Assembly (NCBI RefSeq): GCF_000420725.1
Contig: NZ_ATVM01000008.1
Location: forward strand, 1-64,000
Direction: 5' to 3'
DNA length: 64,000 nucleotides
DNA from: Marinococcus halotolerans DSM 16375
Lineage (GTDB): Bacteria; Bacillota; Bacilli; Bacillales; Marinococcaceae
Below, in pieces: positions 50,691 to 61,551 of this stretch. How positions within the stretch are numbered: position 1 is the first letter of the stretch; each line of letters begins with the position of its first letter. The notes under the pieces were generated by a model. That model ran no database searches. It saw only the letters and a program-made list of their open reading frames with translations, and was not told where the DNA came from. A program made the position numbers and the translations under genes.

Positions 50691-52415
50691 CTATACATTG
50701 CTTTTTGCTTTCTCGGCCATTTCTAACAGTTCAGTCGCATTTTCTCTTGTCAGGGCCGTCACTTCAACTCCGGAAATCATCCGGGCGATTTCATCGATCT
50801 TATAGTCCGCCGTTAACGGTGTGACAATTGTCTGGACTCTTTCTTCTTTTTCTTCTTTTTGAATATACAAATGACTGTCTGCCATCGCAGCGACCTGAGG
50901 CAGATGGGTGATGCAAAGCACCTGGGAGCCTCTGGACACCAGATGGATTTTTTCCGCAATTGCCTGGGCCACCCGGCCGCTTACCCCTGTATCAACCTCG
51001 TCAAAAATCAGGGAAGTAACGTGCTGGAAGCCGGAAAGAATCGTTTTCAATGCCAGCATGATTCTGGAAATTTCGCCGCCGGAAGCTACTTTTGTGAGCG
51101 GCTTTAATGGCTCTCCGGCATTGGCTGAAATAAGAAACTCGATCTTGTCCGCTCCCTTTTCATTGAATACCCACGTCTCCCCCTCAGGTGTCTGATAGGT
51201 TTTCCCACGGCTGAGAGGTGAGATCTGCACTTCCATTGTCGCCTTCTCCATGTACAGCGCCTGAAGCTCCCGCTGTACACTTCCGGCAAGCGAGTGGCCG
51301 GCCTGCCGGCGCAAATCAGTTAATGTTTTAGCCTCGGCAATCAGCTCTTGTGCTGCCTGGGAAAGCGCCTGCTCATATTCGGCGATTCGCTCTTCTTTAT
51401 TGGCAAGTGAATCGATTTCCTCTTCAATTTTGGAGGCGTATACTAAAATTTCTTCTACGGAATCGCCGTATTTTCTTTTCAATTTATTCAACTCATCGAG
51501 CCGGTTCTCCACTTCGTTTAACCTCTCCGGATCAAACGCCATGGAATCAGCTTTATCCCGGAGCGTAAACGTTGCCTCCTCCATCATGTAATAAGCTGAA
51601 CTGATTGACTCCGAAAGCTCTCCGAGATCAGTATCGATTTCGGCGGCTTCCTCTGTGCTTGATACGGCCATGCCTGCCCAGTCAAGGGCCTTCCCTTCGC
51701 CGTACAGGTGATCATAGGCCCCGCGGATGGCCTCAAACAGCTTTTCGCTATTAGCAAGGATGTGGCGTTCCTTTTCCAGATCTTCGTCTTCTCCCGGCTG
51801 CAGGCCGGCGGCTTCTATTTCCTGAAGCTGGTATTGAATAAAATCCAGCCGGTTTGCCGTTTCCTGATCGCTTTCCTTCAGCTGCTTTAATTTCGACTGC
51901 AGCTGTCCAAAACGGTGGTAGCGCTTTTGATAGTCTTCGAGGGCTTCTTCAAGCTCCGTTTTCCCGAACCGGTCGAGCATCTGTTGATGACGCTCAGCAT
52001 GCATCAGGTCCTGATGCTCGTGCTGGCCGTGGATATCTACGAGGCTGTGGCCCGTTTCCCTCAGTACAGCAAGCGTTACTAATTTGCCGTTGATGCGGCA
52101 GATGCTTTTACCCTGATGCGTAATATCCCGGCGCAGAACAACCATATCGTCTTCAATATCAATACCTGCGTCCTCTAATTTTTCAACTGCGGGGTGGTTA
52201 TCCTCCAGGCGGAACAGCCCTTCCATTTCCGCCCGTTTTTCTCCGTGGCGTACATATTCAGCCGATCCCCTTCCACCGATAAGCAGGCCGATCGCATCAA
52301 TGATGATGGATTTCCCGGCGCCCGTTTCACCGCTTAATACTGTTAATCCATTTTCAAATGAAACGGTTAACTCTTCGATAATGGCAAAATTCTTGATGGA
52401 AATTTCTTCAAGCAT
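50691..52415 (-). CDS. recN: DNA repair protein RecN
   Basis: This 574-aa SMC-like ATPase has Walker A LSGETGAGKSIIIDAIG (about residues 29-36), a long coiled-coil middle, the ABC signature KVASGGEISRIMLALK and Walker B SLIFDEVDTGVSG near the C-terminus. It acts at double-strand breaks early in recombination. It follows argR by 25 bp, as in other Bacilli. Confidence 0.97.
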   Translation of the reverse strand: MLEEISIKNFAIIEELTVSFENGLTVLSGETGAGKSIIIDAIGLLIGGRGSAEYVRHGEKRAEMEGLFRLEDNHPAVEKLEDAGIDIEDDMVVLRRDITHQGKSICRINGKLVTLAVLRETGHSLVDIHGQHEHQDLMHAERHQQMLDRFGKTELEEALEDYQKRYHRFGQLQSKLKQLKESDQETANRLDFIQYQLQEIEAAGLQPGEDEDLEKERHILANSEKLFEAIRGAYDHLYGEGKALDWAGMAVSSTEEAAEIDTDLGELSESISSAYYMMEEATFTLRDKADSMAFDPERLNEVENRLDELNKLKRKYGDSVEEILVYASKIEEEIDSLANKEERIAEYEQALSQAAQELIAEAKTLTDLRRQAGHSLAGSVQRELQALYMEKATMEVQISPLSRGKTYQTPEGETWVFNEKGADKIEFLISANAGEPLKPLTKVASGGEISRIMLALKTILSGFQHVTSLIFDEVDTGVSGRVAQAIAEKIHLVSRGSQVLCITHLPQVAAMADSHLYIQKEEKEERVQTIVTPLTADYKIDEIARMISGVEVTALTRENATELLEMAEKAKSNV

Positions 52416-52440
52416 TTCTGTACCCCATTTCCAATTAGCA

Positions 52441-52890
52441 TTAAAGCATTTCTAAAAATCGGTTTACAATCTCCGGCGAATGTTCCTTCTGCTTACAGAT
52501 AATGAGAATTGTGTCATCCCCGCAAATGGTGCCCATAATATTTTCCCAGTCCAGATTATCAATCAGGGCCCCTACAGCATTGGCGTTGCCCGGCAGTGTT
52601 TTCATGACAATTAAATTCTCCGAATGATCAATGCCGACAAAGCTGTCCACGAGTGCCCGTTTTAATTTCTGCATAGGATTGAAGCGTTGATCGGCAGGCA
52701 GGCTGTATTTGTATCTACCGTCGATCATCGGCACCTTTACAAGGTGAAGCTCTTTAATATCCCGCGACACCGTCGCCTGGGTCACGTTGTAGCCATCTCC
52801 CCGGAGTCTTGCTACTAAATCATCCTGCGTTTCTATGTCTGAATTTGAAATTAATTCCCTTATTTTTATGTGCCTCTGTCCCTTATTCAT
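52441..52890 (-). CDS. argR: Arginine repressor ArgR/AhrC
   Basis: This 149-aa protein has an N-terminal winged helix ([20 protein letters not shown], then [20 protein letters not shown]) and the C-terminal hexamerisation/arginine-binding domain with [15 protein letters not shown] and [13 protein letters not shown]. It senses arginine and controls its synthesis and breakdown. Position between tlyA and recN is the conserved Bacillus order. Confidence 0.97.
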   Translation of the reverse strand: MNKGQRHIKIRELISNSDIETQDDLVARLRGDGYNVTQATVSRDIKELHLVKVPMIDGRYKYSLPADQRFNPMQKLKRALVDSFVGIDHSENLIVMKTLPGNANAVGALIDNLDWENIMGTICGDDTILIICKQKEHSPEIVNRFLEML

Positions 52891-53007
52891 CCCGAAACCT
52901 CCCGTGCAAAACTACTTTCATCATAACTATTTCATTATAATTATACAAGTTTATGAGTAAATAGCATGCCATGATTTAGAAATTCTTTTAAAATCATAGT
53001 TCAAATA

Positions 53008-53034
53008 AAAAACGCCGACAGGTATCGGCGTTTA
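53008..53034 (-). terminator. Rho-independent terminator of the tlyA end
   Basis: On minus AAACGCCGA pairs with TCGGCGTTT, followed by TTTATTT. It overlaps the tlyA stop codon. Confidence 0.8.
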
Positions 53035-53859
53035 CGAAGGTTCCAATTTTTTCTTGAATGACTCGTGTGCTTCCCGGACGACAGCCTCTATTCGCTCTTC
53101 CCCGGGCCGAGACGATTTATCGCTTAATACCGAGCCATAGAGCAGGTATTCAATATTGCCGTCTCCCCCGGTAATCGGGGAAAAATCGAGCGCTTCCGGT
53201 GCTAAACCAAAGCCTTCGGCGGACTGGATTGTTTTTGTCAGTACTTCCCTGTGCACCGATGGGTCCCTGACGATACCTTTTCTGCCCACCTTTTCCCGTC
53301 CCGCTTCAAACTGTGGCTTGATAAGTACGCAAAAGCCGGCGCCTTCGTCCAGCACCTGCGGCATCACAGGGAAAAGCTTGTCCAGGGAAATAAAGGATAC
53401 ATCAGCGATCAAAAGCCCAGGTACTCCCCGAGTCAGACGACTTTTATCGAGGTACCTGAAGTTCACTCTTTCCATCACTTCTACTCTGGGATCCTGGCGC
53501 AGCTTCCAGGCGAGCTGATTGTAGCCAACATCCAAAGCATATACCATAGAAGCTCCGTTCTGCAGCGCACAATCAGTGAAGCCTCCGGTCGAAGCCCCAA
53601 CATCAAGCACCACGGCGTCCTGCAGCTTCAGCTGAAACGATTGAATGGCTTTTTCCAGTTTTAATCCGCCCCGGCTGACGTAGGGCATCTGTTTGCCTTT
53701 CAGACGCAAAGCTGCCTCATCACTGATTTTTGTCCCGGGTTTGTCCACCACTTCATCATCTGCCAGTACGAGGCCTGCCATAATTGCCCGTTTAGCTTTT
53801 TCCCGGGAATCAAACAGGCCCTTCTGCACTACCAGTGTATCAATTCGTTCTTTATTCAT
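53032..53859 (-). CDS. tlyA: TlyA-family rRNA 2'-O-methyltransferase
   Basis: This 275-aa protein has an N-terminal S4 RNA-binding domain ([29 protein letters not shown]) and a Rossmann FtsJ-like methyltransferase ([45 protein letters not shown]). It modifies ribosomal RNA and is the YqxC protein of Bacillus. The start overlaps the dxs stop by 4 bp (ATGA), so the genes are coupled. Confidence 0.95.
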   Translation of the reverse strand: MNKERIDTLVVQKGLFDSREKAKRAIMAGLVLADDEVVDKPGTKISDEAALRLKGKQMPYVSRGGLKLEKAIQSFQLKLQDAVVLDVGASTGGFTDCALQNGASMVYALDVGYNQLAWKLRQDPRVEVMERVNFRYLDKSRLTRGVPGLLIADVSFISLDKLFPVMPQVLDEGAGFCVLIKPQFEAGREKVGRKGIVRDPSVHREVLTKTIQSAEGFGLAPEALDFSPITGGDGNIEYLLYGSVLSDKSSRPGEERIEAVVREAHESFKKKLEPS

Positions 53860-55754
53860 CCGCGGATGTTTGTTCTTTCTTTACTGGTCATCGCCGTCAC
53901 TTTTTCCACTACTTTCTCTGGAGTGAGACCCAGTTCTTCATACAGCTCCGGTACGCTTCCGTGCTCGACATAGTAGTCAGCAATGCCCATCCGGCGGACT
54001 GGAAGCGAGTCATGCTCATGGTCGGCCATATACTCAAGCACTGCGCTTCCAAAGCTTCCCTTTAGTGCTGCTTCTTCCACTGTCAGTACCGGTTTGCCTT
54101 CTTCAGCTAATTCTTCGAGCATTGCTTCGTCAAGAGGCTTGGCTGAACGGGCGTTAACGATACGGACACTGGTTCCCTGTCCGCTTAACTCGGCAGCTGC
54201 CTCCTCTACGATCGGAAGCATTGTTCCAAACGAGAGGATCGTACAGTCTGTGCCTTCCCGGACGATTTCCCATTTGCCGTAAGGAATCATTTGAAACTCT
54301 TCGTCCATCTCTACTCCCAATCCGTTACCACGCGGATAGCGGACGGCTGTCGGGCCGTCGTCGTTATGGAAGGCTGAATACAGCATGTGCTGCAGTTCAT
54401 TTTCATCCTTTGGCATCAGTATTTTCATATTTGGCAGGTGCCGCAGGTATGCAATATCAAACACACCCTGGTGCGTCTCCCCGTCAGCACCGACAAGGCC
54501 TGCACGGTCGATCCCAAAGAGCACATTCAGATTCTGACGGCAGACATCATGCACAAGCTGATCGTAGCCCCGCTGCAAAAACGTGGAGTACACCCCAAAT
54601 ACCGGCTTCATTCCCTGCGTCGCAAGCGCGCCGGACATTGTTGTAGCGTGCTGTTCGGCGATACCTACGTCAAACATGCGATCCGGGAATTTATCTGCAA
54701 ACGCGTCGAGCTTCGTACCGCCGGCCATAGCAGCAGTCACAGCCACAAGGCGGGAATCCATCTCTGCTATTTTTTGCAGGGTATTGCTGAATACGGCACT
54801 GTAGGCAGGCGCAGCTGCCGGTTTTTTGATCACTTCACCGGATTCAATCTTATATGGCCCCAGTCCGTGCCAGGTTCCTTTTGCATCGTTTTCCGCCGGC
54901 GTGTAGCCTTTGCCTTTTTTGGACAGTACATGCACAATCACCGGTCCATTAGTATCTCTGGCATATTTAATATTAGCATGGAGGTCATCGAGATCATGAC
55001 CATCTACTGGACCAAGATACGTAAACCCAAGCTCCTCAAAAAACATACCGGACAGAACCATCTGCTTCATGCTGTCTTTCATCCGGTCGGCATAGGAAGC
55101 AAGCTTCGAGCCAAAGGCAGGGATTCTGCGCAGCATATGATCTACGTCTTCTTTCGTCCTGCGGTAAGTACCCGCTGTGCGAATGCGGCCGAGCATACTG
55201 TGAAGGGCCCCTACATTCGGAGAAATCGACATCTCATTGTCATTTAAAATAATGGTAACGTCCGTCTGCTCATGACCGATATGGTTAAGTGCTTCGAGAG
55301 CCATGCCGCCGGTAAGAGCACCGTCGCCAATGATAGCCGCCACTTTGGCATCCTCGCCCTTCAGCTGATTTGCAAGCGCCATTCCTTCTGCTGCAGACAG
55401 CGACGTTGAGCTGTGGCCGGTTTCCCATACGTCGTGTTCACTTTCTGAGCGTTTAGGGAAGCCGCAAAGCCCCTGGTACTGGCGCAGCGAATCAAAGCGA
55501 TCCGCACGCCCGGTTAAGATTTTATGCACGTATGACTGGTGCCCGACGTCCCAGATGAGTTTATCTTTGGGCGTGTTGTACAGCTGATGCAGGGTGAGCG
55601 TTAATTCCACTACTCCGAGATTGGGACCGAGATGGCCTCCGGTAACGGATAATTTTTCAATCAGAAAAGCCCGTATATCTTCACCTAGTGCTTTTAGCTC
55701 TTTATCGTTGTACTGCTTCATGAATCCAGGGTCTTGGATAGTTTCCAGGTTCAT
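53856..55754 (-). CDS. dxs: 1-deoxy-D-xylulose-5-phosphate synthase
   Basis: This 632-aa thiamin enzyme has the N-terminal [20 protein letters not shown], the cofactor motif [29 protein letters not shown] and the transketolase-C region [18 protein letters not shown]. It is the first step of the non-mevalonate isoprenoid pathway. With ispA nearby and the crt operon 18 kb away, it feeds quinone, bactoprenol and carotenoid synthesis. OapA is 10 bp upstream and OLE RNA beyond it, which places the RNA inside an isoprenoid gene set. Confidence 0.97.
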   Translation of the reverse strand: MNLETIQDPGFMKQYNDKELKALGEDIRAFLIEKLSVTGGHLGPNLGVVELTLTLHQLYNTPKDKLIWDVGHQSYVHKILTGRADRFDSLRQYQGLCGFPKRSESEHDVWETGHSSTSLSAAEGMALANQLKGEDAKVAAIIGDGALTGGMALEALNHIGHEQTDVTIILNDNEMSISPNVGALHSMLGRIRTAGTYRRTKEDVDHMLRRIPAFGSKLASYADRMKDSMKQMVLSGMFFEELGFTYLGPVDGHDLDDLHANIKYARDTNGPVIVHVLSKKGKGYTPAENDAKGTWHGLGPYKIESGEVIKKPAAAPAYSAVFSNTLQKIAEMDSRLVAVTAAMAGGTKLDAFADKFPDRMFDVGIAEQHATTMSGALATQGMKPVFGVYSTFLQRGYDQLVHDVCRQNLNVLFGIDRAGLVGADGETHQGVFDIAYLRHLPNMKILMPKDENELQHMLYSAFHNDDGPTAVRYPRGNGLGVEMDEEFQMIPYGKWEIVREGTDCTILSFGTMLPIVEEAAAELSGQGTSVRIVNARSAKPLDEAMLEELAEEGKPVLTVEEAALKGSFGSAVLEYMADHEHDSLPVRRMGIADYYVEHGSVPELYEELGLTPEKVVEKVTAMTSKERTNIRG

Positions 55755-55764
55755 TTAAATCCCC

Positions 55765-56376
55765 CTACCTGCTATGTTTTTCTGTTGATGATTTCCATCT
55801 TCTTTTCTTTGGAATCAGCTTAATTTTTAACTTATTTTCAATAAAATACAAGATTCTTCCTACCTGAAAAACAATATTGTTCGCATAAGTAATCGCAAAT
55901 GTTTTCCCAAGTGCTTTTCCGCTGACTGTGAGCGCTGCCACAACAGCTGTGAATATAGTGCTCAGAATCAGCTGGCCGTTAGAGCTGTTATTTGTACCAA
56001 TCGTCATACCAAGCTGTACGACAACGGCCGAGCTGGCCGTCCCGCTTACAACCCCGCTGATGTCACCGATTACATCGGCACAGAAGTTTGCCACCCGGTC
56101 GGCGTTGCGTTGAATAAATACACTGTGGGACGCACCGGGAACTTTTTTAGCAGCCATTGCATTGAATGGTCTCGGCTTTGCCGCTGTAGCAGCTACGCCG
56201 ATCACGTCAAAGATTACACCGGTAAATACGATGATCAGCACGACGACCATGCCAATCGCCCAGCCAACTCCAGAAAGCACTGCTGTCGAGACTACTGAAA
56301 AGATTGCTGCAAGTATCAGGGTGACAAACCCAATTAACGTACTCCACCGGAGCGATTTTCTCCATAAACTATTCAT
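55765..56376 (-). CDS. oapA: OLE-associated membrane protein OapA (DUF21-like)
   Basis: This 203-aa protein has four hydrophobic segments: two near the N-terminus (about residues 15-62, IGFVTLILAAIFSVVS and VLIIVFTGVIFDVIGVAA) and two in 88-160, including SSAVVVQLGMTIG and FTAVVAALTVSGKALGKTFA. A basic C-terminus follows (KLKIKLIPKKRRWKSS). KALGKTFAITYAN resembles the CNNM/DUF21 core. OapA binds OLE RNA at the membrane, and its gene normally lies just downstream of the RNA, exactly as here. It is 10 bp before dxs. Confidence 0.9.
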   Translation of the reverse strand: MNSLWRKSLRWSTLIGFVTLILAAIFSVVSTAVLSGVGWAIGMVVVLIIVFTGVIFDVIGVAATAAKPRPFNAMAAKKVPGASHSVFIQRNADRVANFCADVIGDISGVVSGTASSAVVVQLGMTIGTNNSSNGQLILSTIFTAVVAALTVSGKALGKTFAITYANNIVFQVGRILYFIENKLKIKLIPKKRRWKSSTEKHSR

Positions 56377-56521
56377 GCTCGCTTATCACCAAATTCTTTG
56401 TTTTTATCATAACGTACATCTTATTCTTTTAATATCATTTTATGCTCTGGCCTGATTGTTTATACCCTAAATAACATACATTCAAGCTTTTTTCCTTTCT
56501 TTGCCGCTAAACACTCACGTA

Positions 56522-56547
56522 AAAGAAAAAAGCGCCTGCCAGCGCTT
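56522..56547 (-). terminator. Hairpin terminator after OLE RNA
   Basis: On minus AAGCGC pairs with GCGCTT around a 6-nt loop, followed by TTTTCTTTT, 18 nt beyond the RNA's closing stem. It would end most transcripts before oapA. Confidence 0.75.
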
Positions 56548-56565
56548 CTTCAACTACTTATGTAT

Positions 56566-57184
56566 AAAGTTGAATGGTCGCCCGGAGCGTAAACCTTGTG
56601 GCTTAGGTCCAGTAGGATTTCCCACCAGGCAGCCAATTCGTCGCCGAATCGGTGGTTTCCCTTTAATGCCTGATGAACGCCGTCACCGGCAGTTCGACTG
56701 AATTACCACTTAGACCACACTGCAATCCACTCCGGACGTGCGTCAAACAGCCTAGGAGTTTTCCCCGGCAGTTCCGTGCCACTTTCTTATCCTCTTTTGC
56801 AGAACAGGTTTCAGTTGTTGGGTCCCATACCAGTTGGCCGACCGGTATGATACCAATTGAACAACTTCCCCACTGTTCCACTCAAGGCAGGCTACGCTGT
56901 TGAAAGGCCTTCCCTTGGCCTTTGCAACAGGTCTTACCGCAGCATGCATCCGGGACGGTATCCGTCTTCCAGGATGACCCGGATGCATCACCGCAGCCTC
57001 CACGGCGAAAGGGTTCGCGCCCACATGCCATTGTGGATCGCCCTTACGCCTTAACTCCCAGCACCGACCCAGGGCTGGGCGCCGCAAGCCGACGCCAGGA
57101 ACTTCATCGATGTGCCCTTCAGCGGATTTTTAGGCCCGCCTTCGAAAATGGAGAACCGACTAGGATACTGCACCATTCAACTTT
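56566..57184 (-). ncRNA. ole: OLE RNA (ornate, large, extremophilic RNA)
   Basis: This is a 619-nt GC-richer segment with no convincing gene between ispA and oapA. Its ends form a perfect 13-bp closing stem (AAAGTTGAATGGT at 56566-56578 against ACCATTCAACTTT at 57172-57184). Inside are further perfect stems, such as TGCATCCGGG (56945-56954) with CCCGGATGCA (56978-56987), and CTGTTG-AAAGGCC with GGCCTTTGCAACAG around 56898-56928 (one bulge). Length, location between ispA and a DUF21 protein, and dense structure match OLE RNA. Several long frames on both strands lack ribosome sites and are by-products of the conserved RNA. Confidence 0.93.
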
Positions 57185-57236
57185 TCAAAATTATTTTAGC
57201 ATGGTTTGCCTGTTCTGAAAACTAATTCGTTCTGTT

Positions 57237-58124
57237 TTAGTGGTTACGCTGTCCAATATATTGGAGAAACGCTGTTAAAAGGGATGTTTCTACCGTCATG
57301 CGATCCAACACCATTTCCGCCTGCGCAATATGATGGGAAAGTTTCTCTTTTGCCCCTTCGAGCGTCAGCAGTTTTGGGTATGTGCTTTTTTCTTTCGTTT
57401 CATCGCTTCCGGAGGACTTCCCCATTTCCTCGAGAGATCCTTCGACATCCAGAATGTCATCCTTGATTTGAAAAACGAGACCGAGTTCCCGGCCAAACGC
57501 GCGCCAATTTTTCACCTCTTCGTCTGCGGCCTCTGCTATTAATGAACCGGAGACCACGGCAAAGGTCAAAAGATCACCTGTTTTATGATGATGAATGTAT
57601 TCGAGCTCCTCCAGGGTAAGGGACTGCTTCTCCCCTTCAAGGTCAGCCATCTGACCGCCGACCATGCCTTCGCTTCCGGAAGCCACAGCCAGCTCCTGCA
57701 CCAGCTGCAGTCTGGCGCCGGCAGATGCCGGCCGGCCCGCTTCCGCTATCCAGGAAAAGGCTGTCGTCTGCAGGGCGTCCCCCGCTAAGATGGCAGCGGC
57801 CTCTCCGAATTTTTTATGGTTCGTCGGCTGGCCCCGGCGCCAGTCGTCATCGTCCATCGACGGCAGATCATCGTGCACGAGCGAATACGTATGAATCAGC
57901 TCCACTGCTGAAGCGGCCGGAAGATCTTCTTCTTCCACTGGGCGGTAGCATTGAAGCACAGCCAGTGAAAGCAGCGGCCGCACGCGTTTTCCTCCTGCCT
58001 CGAGAGAATACAGCATCGCATCTTTCAGCGTCTCCGGCGTTTTTAACGCACGTACCCGGTCAGTCAAAGCGCGGTCGACAGAAGGGCGGTATGTATCGAA
58101 AAAACGTTGGAGGTCCTCACTCAT
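57237..58124 (-). CDS. ispA: Farnesyl (geranyl) diphosphate synthase
   Basis: This 295-aa prenyl transferase has GGKRVRPLL, the first Asp-rich motif [16 protein letters not shown] (about residues 84-98), KTGDLL and the second motif [12 protein letters not shown]. Length and motifs fit the YqiD/IspA type that makes farnesyl diphosphate. Its start overlaps the xseB stop (ATGA). It supplies C15 units to CrtM, quinone and undecaprenyl pathways. Confidence 0.96.
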   Translation of the reverse strand: MSEDLQRFFDTYRPSVDRALTDRVRALKTPETLKDAMLYSLEAGGKRVRPLLSLAVLQCYRPVEEEDLPAASAVELIHTYSLVHDDLPSMDDDDWRRGQPTNHKKFGEAAAILAGDALQTTAFSWIAEAGRPASAGARLQLVQELAVASGSEGMVGGQMADLEGEKQSLTLEELEYIHHHKTGDLLTFAVVSGSLIAEAADEEVKNWRAFGRELGLVFQIKDDILDVEGSLEEMGKSSGSDETKEKSTYPKLLTLEGAKEKLSHHIAQAEMVLDRMTVETSLLTAFLQYIGQRNH

Positions 58125-58354
58125 TCGCCCGGTTCCTCGCTGTCAAGCGGCGTTACCTCTCCGTTCTCATCCACAATTTCGTCCATTTGTTTCTCAACCT
58201 TCTGCAGCTTTTCGTGGCACGTGTTGGAAAGTGTCATGCCCTCCTGATACATCGTGATCGCTTTTTCTAAAGGTACTTCGCCTTCCTCAAGCCGTTCTAC
58301 GATCTGTTCAAGCTTCTCCATCGCCTGTTCAAATGATTGTTCTTGTTCTGCCAA
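58121..58354 (-). CDS. xseB: Exodeoxyribonuclease VII small subunit
   Basis: This 77-aa protein has the XseB pattern [20 protein letters not shown] (about residues 7-26), then [16 protein letters not shown] and a charged helical tail. It forms a complex with XseA that digests single-stranded DNA. It overlaps ispA and lies 2 bp after xseA. Confidence 0.96.
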   Translation of the reverse strand: MAEQEQSFEQAMEKLEQIVERLEEGEVPLEKAITMYQEGMTLSNTCHEKLQKVEKQMDEIVDENGEVTPLDSEEPGE

Positions 58355-58356
58355 GA

Positions 58357-59742
58357 TTACCGCTCCTTTTCTGGACGGGAAAGTGCCTCAAAGCCATCCT
58401 CCCCCTTTTCTTTAACTTCACATCGCAGGTATCCATCCGTCATATACATTCGCACGCTGCTTCCTTCGCCTGCCTGGGCAATCGAAGACAGCACCTTGTC
58501 ATTTTCGTCGTAAGCAACATTGTACCCGCGCTGTAAAATGGCCAGCGGGTTCAGTAGTTCAAGCGCCTGCAGCGACTTTGTAAAAGTAGCTTTTTTCCGC
58601 TCCACCTGCTGGTTCATCGCTTTTTGCAGCCGTGCCCGTTTCTCGTGCATCCTCTGGCGTTCAAGTTCGATTAAGCGCTCGGGGTGCTGGCGCATCAGCC
58701 GCTTTTCTGTTTCTTCAAGCTTCTGCCTGCTTGTTTTCACTGTCTGCAGCGCCTGCTTTTCGAGCCGTTCCATCATCCGGTCAAGATCCTGTTCTTTTTG
58801 CTCAAACAGGCGGGCCGGGTATTTAAATGCATACGAACGACGGAGCTTGGCAAGCCGGGTGCGCTGCTCCTGAACTTTATAATGCATCTGCCGGTGCAGC
58901 CGGTTCTGCAGCTGGCGGATTTTTTCTTCGAGTTCGCTGATCATCGGGACAGCTATTTCGGCAGCCGCTGTCGGGGTCGCAGCCCGTACATCTGCCGTAA
59001 AGTCGGCAATCGTAACATCTGTTTCGTGTCCAACAGCGGAAATAACCGGCACGCTTACGTTCCGGATGGCCCGTGCGACCACTTCTTCATTAAACGCCCA
59101 CAGGTCTTCGATAGAGCCGCCTCCGCGCCCAACGATGACTACATCTGCGCTGTTCATTTTTTCAACTCTCTCAAGCGCCCGGGTGATTGATCCCGGGGCC
59201 TGCTCCCCCTGCACCAGCACCGGGAAGAGCGTGATTTTCACCGGCGGGAAGCGCCGCTTCAGCGTAGAGACGATGTCCCGTATGGCTGCACCGGTCGGCG
59301 ACGTAATGACGACAATGTGTCTTGGGATGGGAGGGAGGGCGCGCTTGCGCTCCGCTGCGAACAGCCCCTCTGTCTCCAGCTGTTTTTTCAGCTGTTCAAA
59401 GCGTACGTACAGCTGTCCGATACCATCCGGCTCCATCGCGTTCACATACATCTGGTACTGTCCGAAAGGCTCATACACAGAAACGCTGCCTGTGACGAGC
59501 ACCTTCATGCCATTTTCCGGCATAAAGGAAAGATTTTTGTTTTTGCCGGCAAACATTACTGCCGATATTCTCGCCTGCTCGTCCTTCAGCGTGAAATACA
59601 TATGGCCCCTGCTGTGCTTTTTAAAGTTCGAGATTTCTCCGCGGAGCCATACCTTCTGCAGCCCCGGGTTCTGTTCGATAGAGCGCTTGATGGCCCCTGT
59701 CAGCTGGGAAACGGAGAGCCATTTATCCGCAGGTGACTGCAT
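58357..59742 (-). CDS. xseA: Exodeoxyribonuclease VII large subunit
   Basis: This 461-aa nuclease has an N-terminal OB-type domain ([20 protein letters not shown]) and the catalytic core [40 protein letters not shown] and [20 protein letters not shown] long coiled-coil follows. It is 5 bp after folD. Confidence 0.97.
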   Translation of the reverse strand: MQSPADKWLSVSQLTGAIKRSIEQNPGLQKVWLRGEISNFKKHSRGHMYFTLKDEQARISAVMFAGKNKNLSFMPENGMKVLVTGSVSVYEPFGQYQMYVNAMEPDGIGQLYVRFEQLKKQLETEGLFAAERKRALPPIPRHIVVITSPTGAAIRDIVSTLKRRFPPVKITLFPVLVQGEQAPGSITRALERVEKMNSADVVIVGRGGGSIEDLWAFNEEVVARAIRNVSVPVISAVGHETDVTIADFTADVRAATPTAAAEIAVPMISELEEKIRQLQNRLHRQMHYKVQEQRTRLAKLRRSYAFKYPARLFEQKEQDLDRMMERLEKQALQTVKTSRQKLEETEKRLMRQHPERLIELERQRMHEKRARLQKAMNQQVERKKATFTKSLQALELLNPLAILQRGYNVAYDENDKVLSSIAQAGEGSSVRMYMTDGYLRCEVKEKGEDGFEALSRPEKER

Positions 59743-59747
59743 GACGA

Positions 59748-60608
59748 CTACGCCTCCTGCCGGTGAAAACGTTTAGCGGACTGCAGCGTGTTGTAAAGAA
59801 GCATCGTAATCGTCATCGGACCGACGCCTCCCGGCACCGGCGTAAGGTACGAGGCTTTCTCGCTCACTTCGTCGAAATCAACGTCTCCGCATAGCTTGCC
59901 GTCATCCTTGCGATTCATCCCGACGTCTATCACGACGGCTCCCGGCTTAATATCTTTTCCTTTTACGAACTCCTGCTTTCCGATCGCCGCAATCAAAATA
60001 TCCGCCGACTGCATATACGACTCCAGGTCCTTTGTGCGCGAATGGCAGTGGGTAACCGTAGCGTTTTGATTTAAAAGCAGCTGGCCCATCGGTTTACCGA
60101 CAATGTTGCTTCTTCCAAGGACAACGGCATGCTTGCCTTCAATTGAAACCCCGACGTATTCAAGCATTTTAATAATGCCGTACGGCGTACACGGGAGAAA
60201 TGCTTCCTGACCGGTCATCATCCGGCCAATGTTAATAGGGTGGAAGCCGTCCACATCTTTATCCGGCGAAATAGTTTCAATTACTTTTTTATCTGAAATG
60301 TGATCCGGCAGCGGCAGCTGCACAAGAATCCCGTGAATATCTTCATTGTGATTATAGTCTTTTACAATCTGCAGAAGTTCTTCTTCAGTAACGGATTCCG
60401 GCAGTTCTTTTAATTCTGAATGGATGCCGACTTCTTTAGACGCCTTCTGCTTTCCTTTGACATACGACCTCGAAGCCGGATTATCTCCTACTAAAACTAC
60501 GGCAAGCCCCGGTATTTGCTCTCCATTATTCCAGGAGGCGACCTCCTGCTTGATTTCTTCACGCAAAGAAGCTGCTACTTCTTTGCCGCTGATCAGCTCG
60601 GCACTCAT
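59748..60608 (-). CDS. folD: Methylene-THF dehydrogenase/cyclohydrolase FolD
   Basis: This 286-aa bifunctional enzyme has [17 protein letters not shown] with the catalytic Lys, [27 protein letters not shown] and the C-terminal [13 protein letters not shown]. It interconverts one-carbon folates with NADP. It overlaps nusB by 4 bp (ATGA). Confidence 0.97.
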   Translation of the reverse strand: MSAELISGKEVAASLREEIKQEVASWNNGEQIPGLAVVLVGDNPASRSYVKGKQKASKEVGIHSELKELPESVTEEELLQIVKDYNHNEDIHGILVQLPLPDHISDKKVIETISPDKDVDGFHPINIGRMMTGQEAFLPCTPYGIIKMLEYVGVSIEGKHAVVLGRSNIVGKPMGQLLLNQNATVTHCHSRTKDLESYMQSADILIAAIGKQEFVKGKDIKPGAVVIDVGMNRKDDGKLCGDVDFDEVSEKASYLTPVPGGVGPMTITMLLYNTLQSAKRFHRQEA

Positions 60609-61018
60609 TCGCTTTCTCTCCCTTCACGTTCACAGTCACTTAAAATATTCGACAATACGCCGTTGACAAATTTCCCTGCCTCTACACCACCGAATGCTTT
60701 GGCCAGTTCAATAGCTTCATTGACGCTGACGTGCAGCGGAATATCAGGCACATATAACATCTCATGGACGCATTCTCTTAAAATAGCCCGGTCCACGTTC
60801 CCAACCCGTTCAAGAGTCCAGTGTTCAAGCTGATCTACGAGCCGTTCATCAATTTCTACAAGGTGTTCCCATACACCATGCACCGCAGAAATCAGAAATT
60901 CATCTGCTTCTTCATCTTCGAGCATGGAATTCTTTATTGCCTGGTCCGCATCAACATCTGTAATATCCATCTGGTACAGTGCCTGCACGGACCGAAGCCT
61001 GGCTAAACGTCGATTCAT
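60605..61018 (-). CDS. nusB: Transcription antitermination protein NusB
   Basis: This 137-aa protein starts [30 protein letters not shown] supports this start over the longer frame. It has the NusB helical fold with [33 protein letters not shown] and [10 protein letters not shown]. It joins the rRNA antitermination complex. It lies ~100 bp after asp23 and is coupled to folD. Confidence 0.96.
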   Translation of the reverse strand: MNRRLARLRSVQALYQMDITDVDADQAIKNSMLEDEEADEFLISAVHGVWEHLVEIDERLVDQLEHWTLERVGNVDRAILRECVHEMLYVPDIPLHVSVNEAIELAKAFGGVEAGKFVNGVLSNILSDCEREGRESE

Positions 61019-61116
61019 TTCGTGTTCTCCTTTTCTCCTATGTACCCGGAGCCGTATTCGTAAATGAAAGAAGGACGGCTCCCCCCGAAAAGCGGTTGCG
61101 GGACAGCCCTCCCTGG

Positions 61117-61521
61117 TCATTTTTCCTGTTCCTGTAACGGCTGCTCTTCTTCAGGGAACTGCAGGCCGATAATGTGTACGTTCACCGCATCGATGTGAAT
61201 ATCAGTCATCCCCCGTACGGTCTGCTGAATGTTTTCCTGGACCTGCTTAGCCGTGACGGGCACAGAGCTTCCGTAGTGAATCAGCATGCTGATCGTCACC
61301 ACTGCACCGCGTTCAGTCAGATCTACCTTCACGCCTTTGCCATATGATTTCCGGCCGAAACGCTCTGCTACATCATCGGCGATGCTGCCCTGCAGTTCGT
61401 ATACCCCTTCGACTTCGAGCGCGGCAATGCTCGCCACTACTTCAATCACGTCCCGGGCGATCTCAATATTTCCCAGGCTTTCTTTTTCTTCACCTATCGT
61501 AAGCAGCGTGTATTCGCTCAC
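61117..61521 (-). CDS. yqhY: Asp23/Gls24-family protein (YqhY)
   Basis: This 134-aa protein has the family core IEIARDVIEVVASIAALEVE, GVYELQG, GKGVKVDLTERGAVVTISML and the C-terminal VHIIGLQF. YqhY usually lies directly after accC and is tied to fatty-acid synthesis. Here accBC are not upstream; a 127-aa gene is 30 bp before it instead. Confidence 0.93.
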   Translation of the reverse strand: MSEYTLLTIGEEKESLGNIEIARDVIEVVASIAALEVEGVYELQGSIADDVAERFGRKSYGKGVKVDLTERGAVVTISMLIHYGSSVPVTAKQVQENIQQTVRGMTDIHIDAVNVHIIGLQFPEEEQPLQEQEK

Positions 61522-61551
61522 AGCGCTCCCCGCTTTCTATGCAGCATGATT

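Noticed and set aside
56501-57218. Several frames of 60-110 codons on both strands
   Set aside because: They lie inside the OLE RNA, have no ribosome sites, and their openness follows from GC-rich conserved RNA structure.
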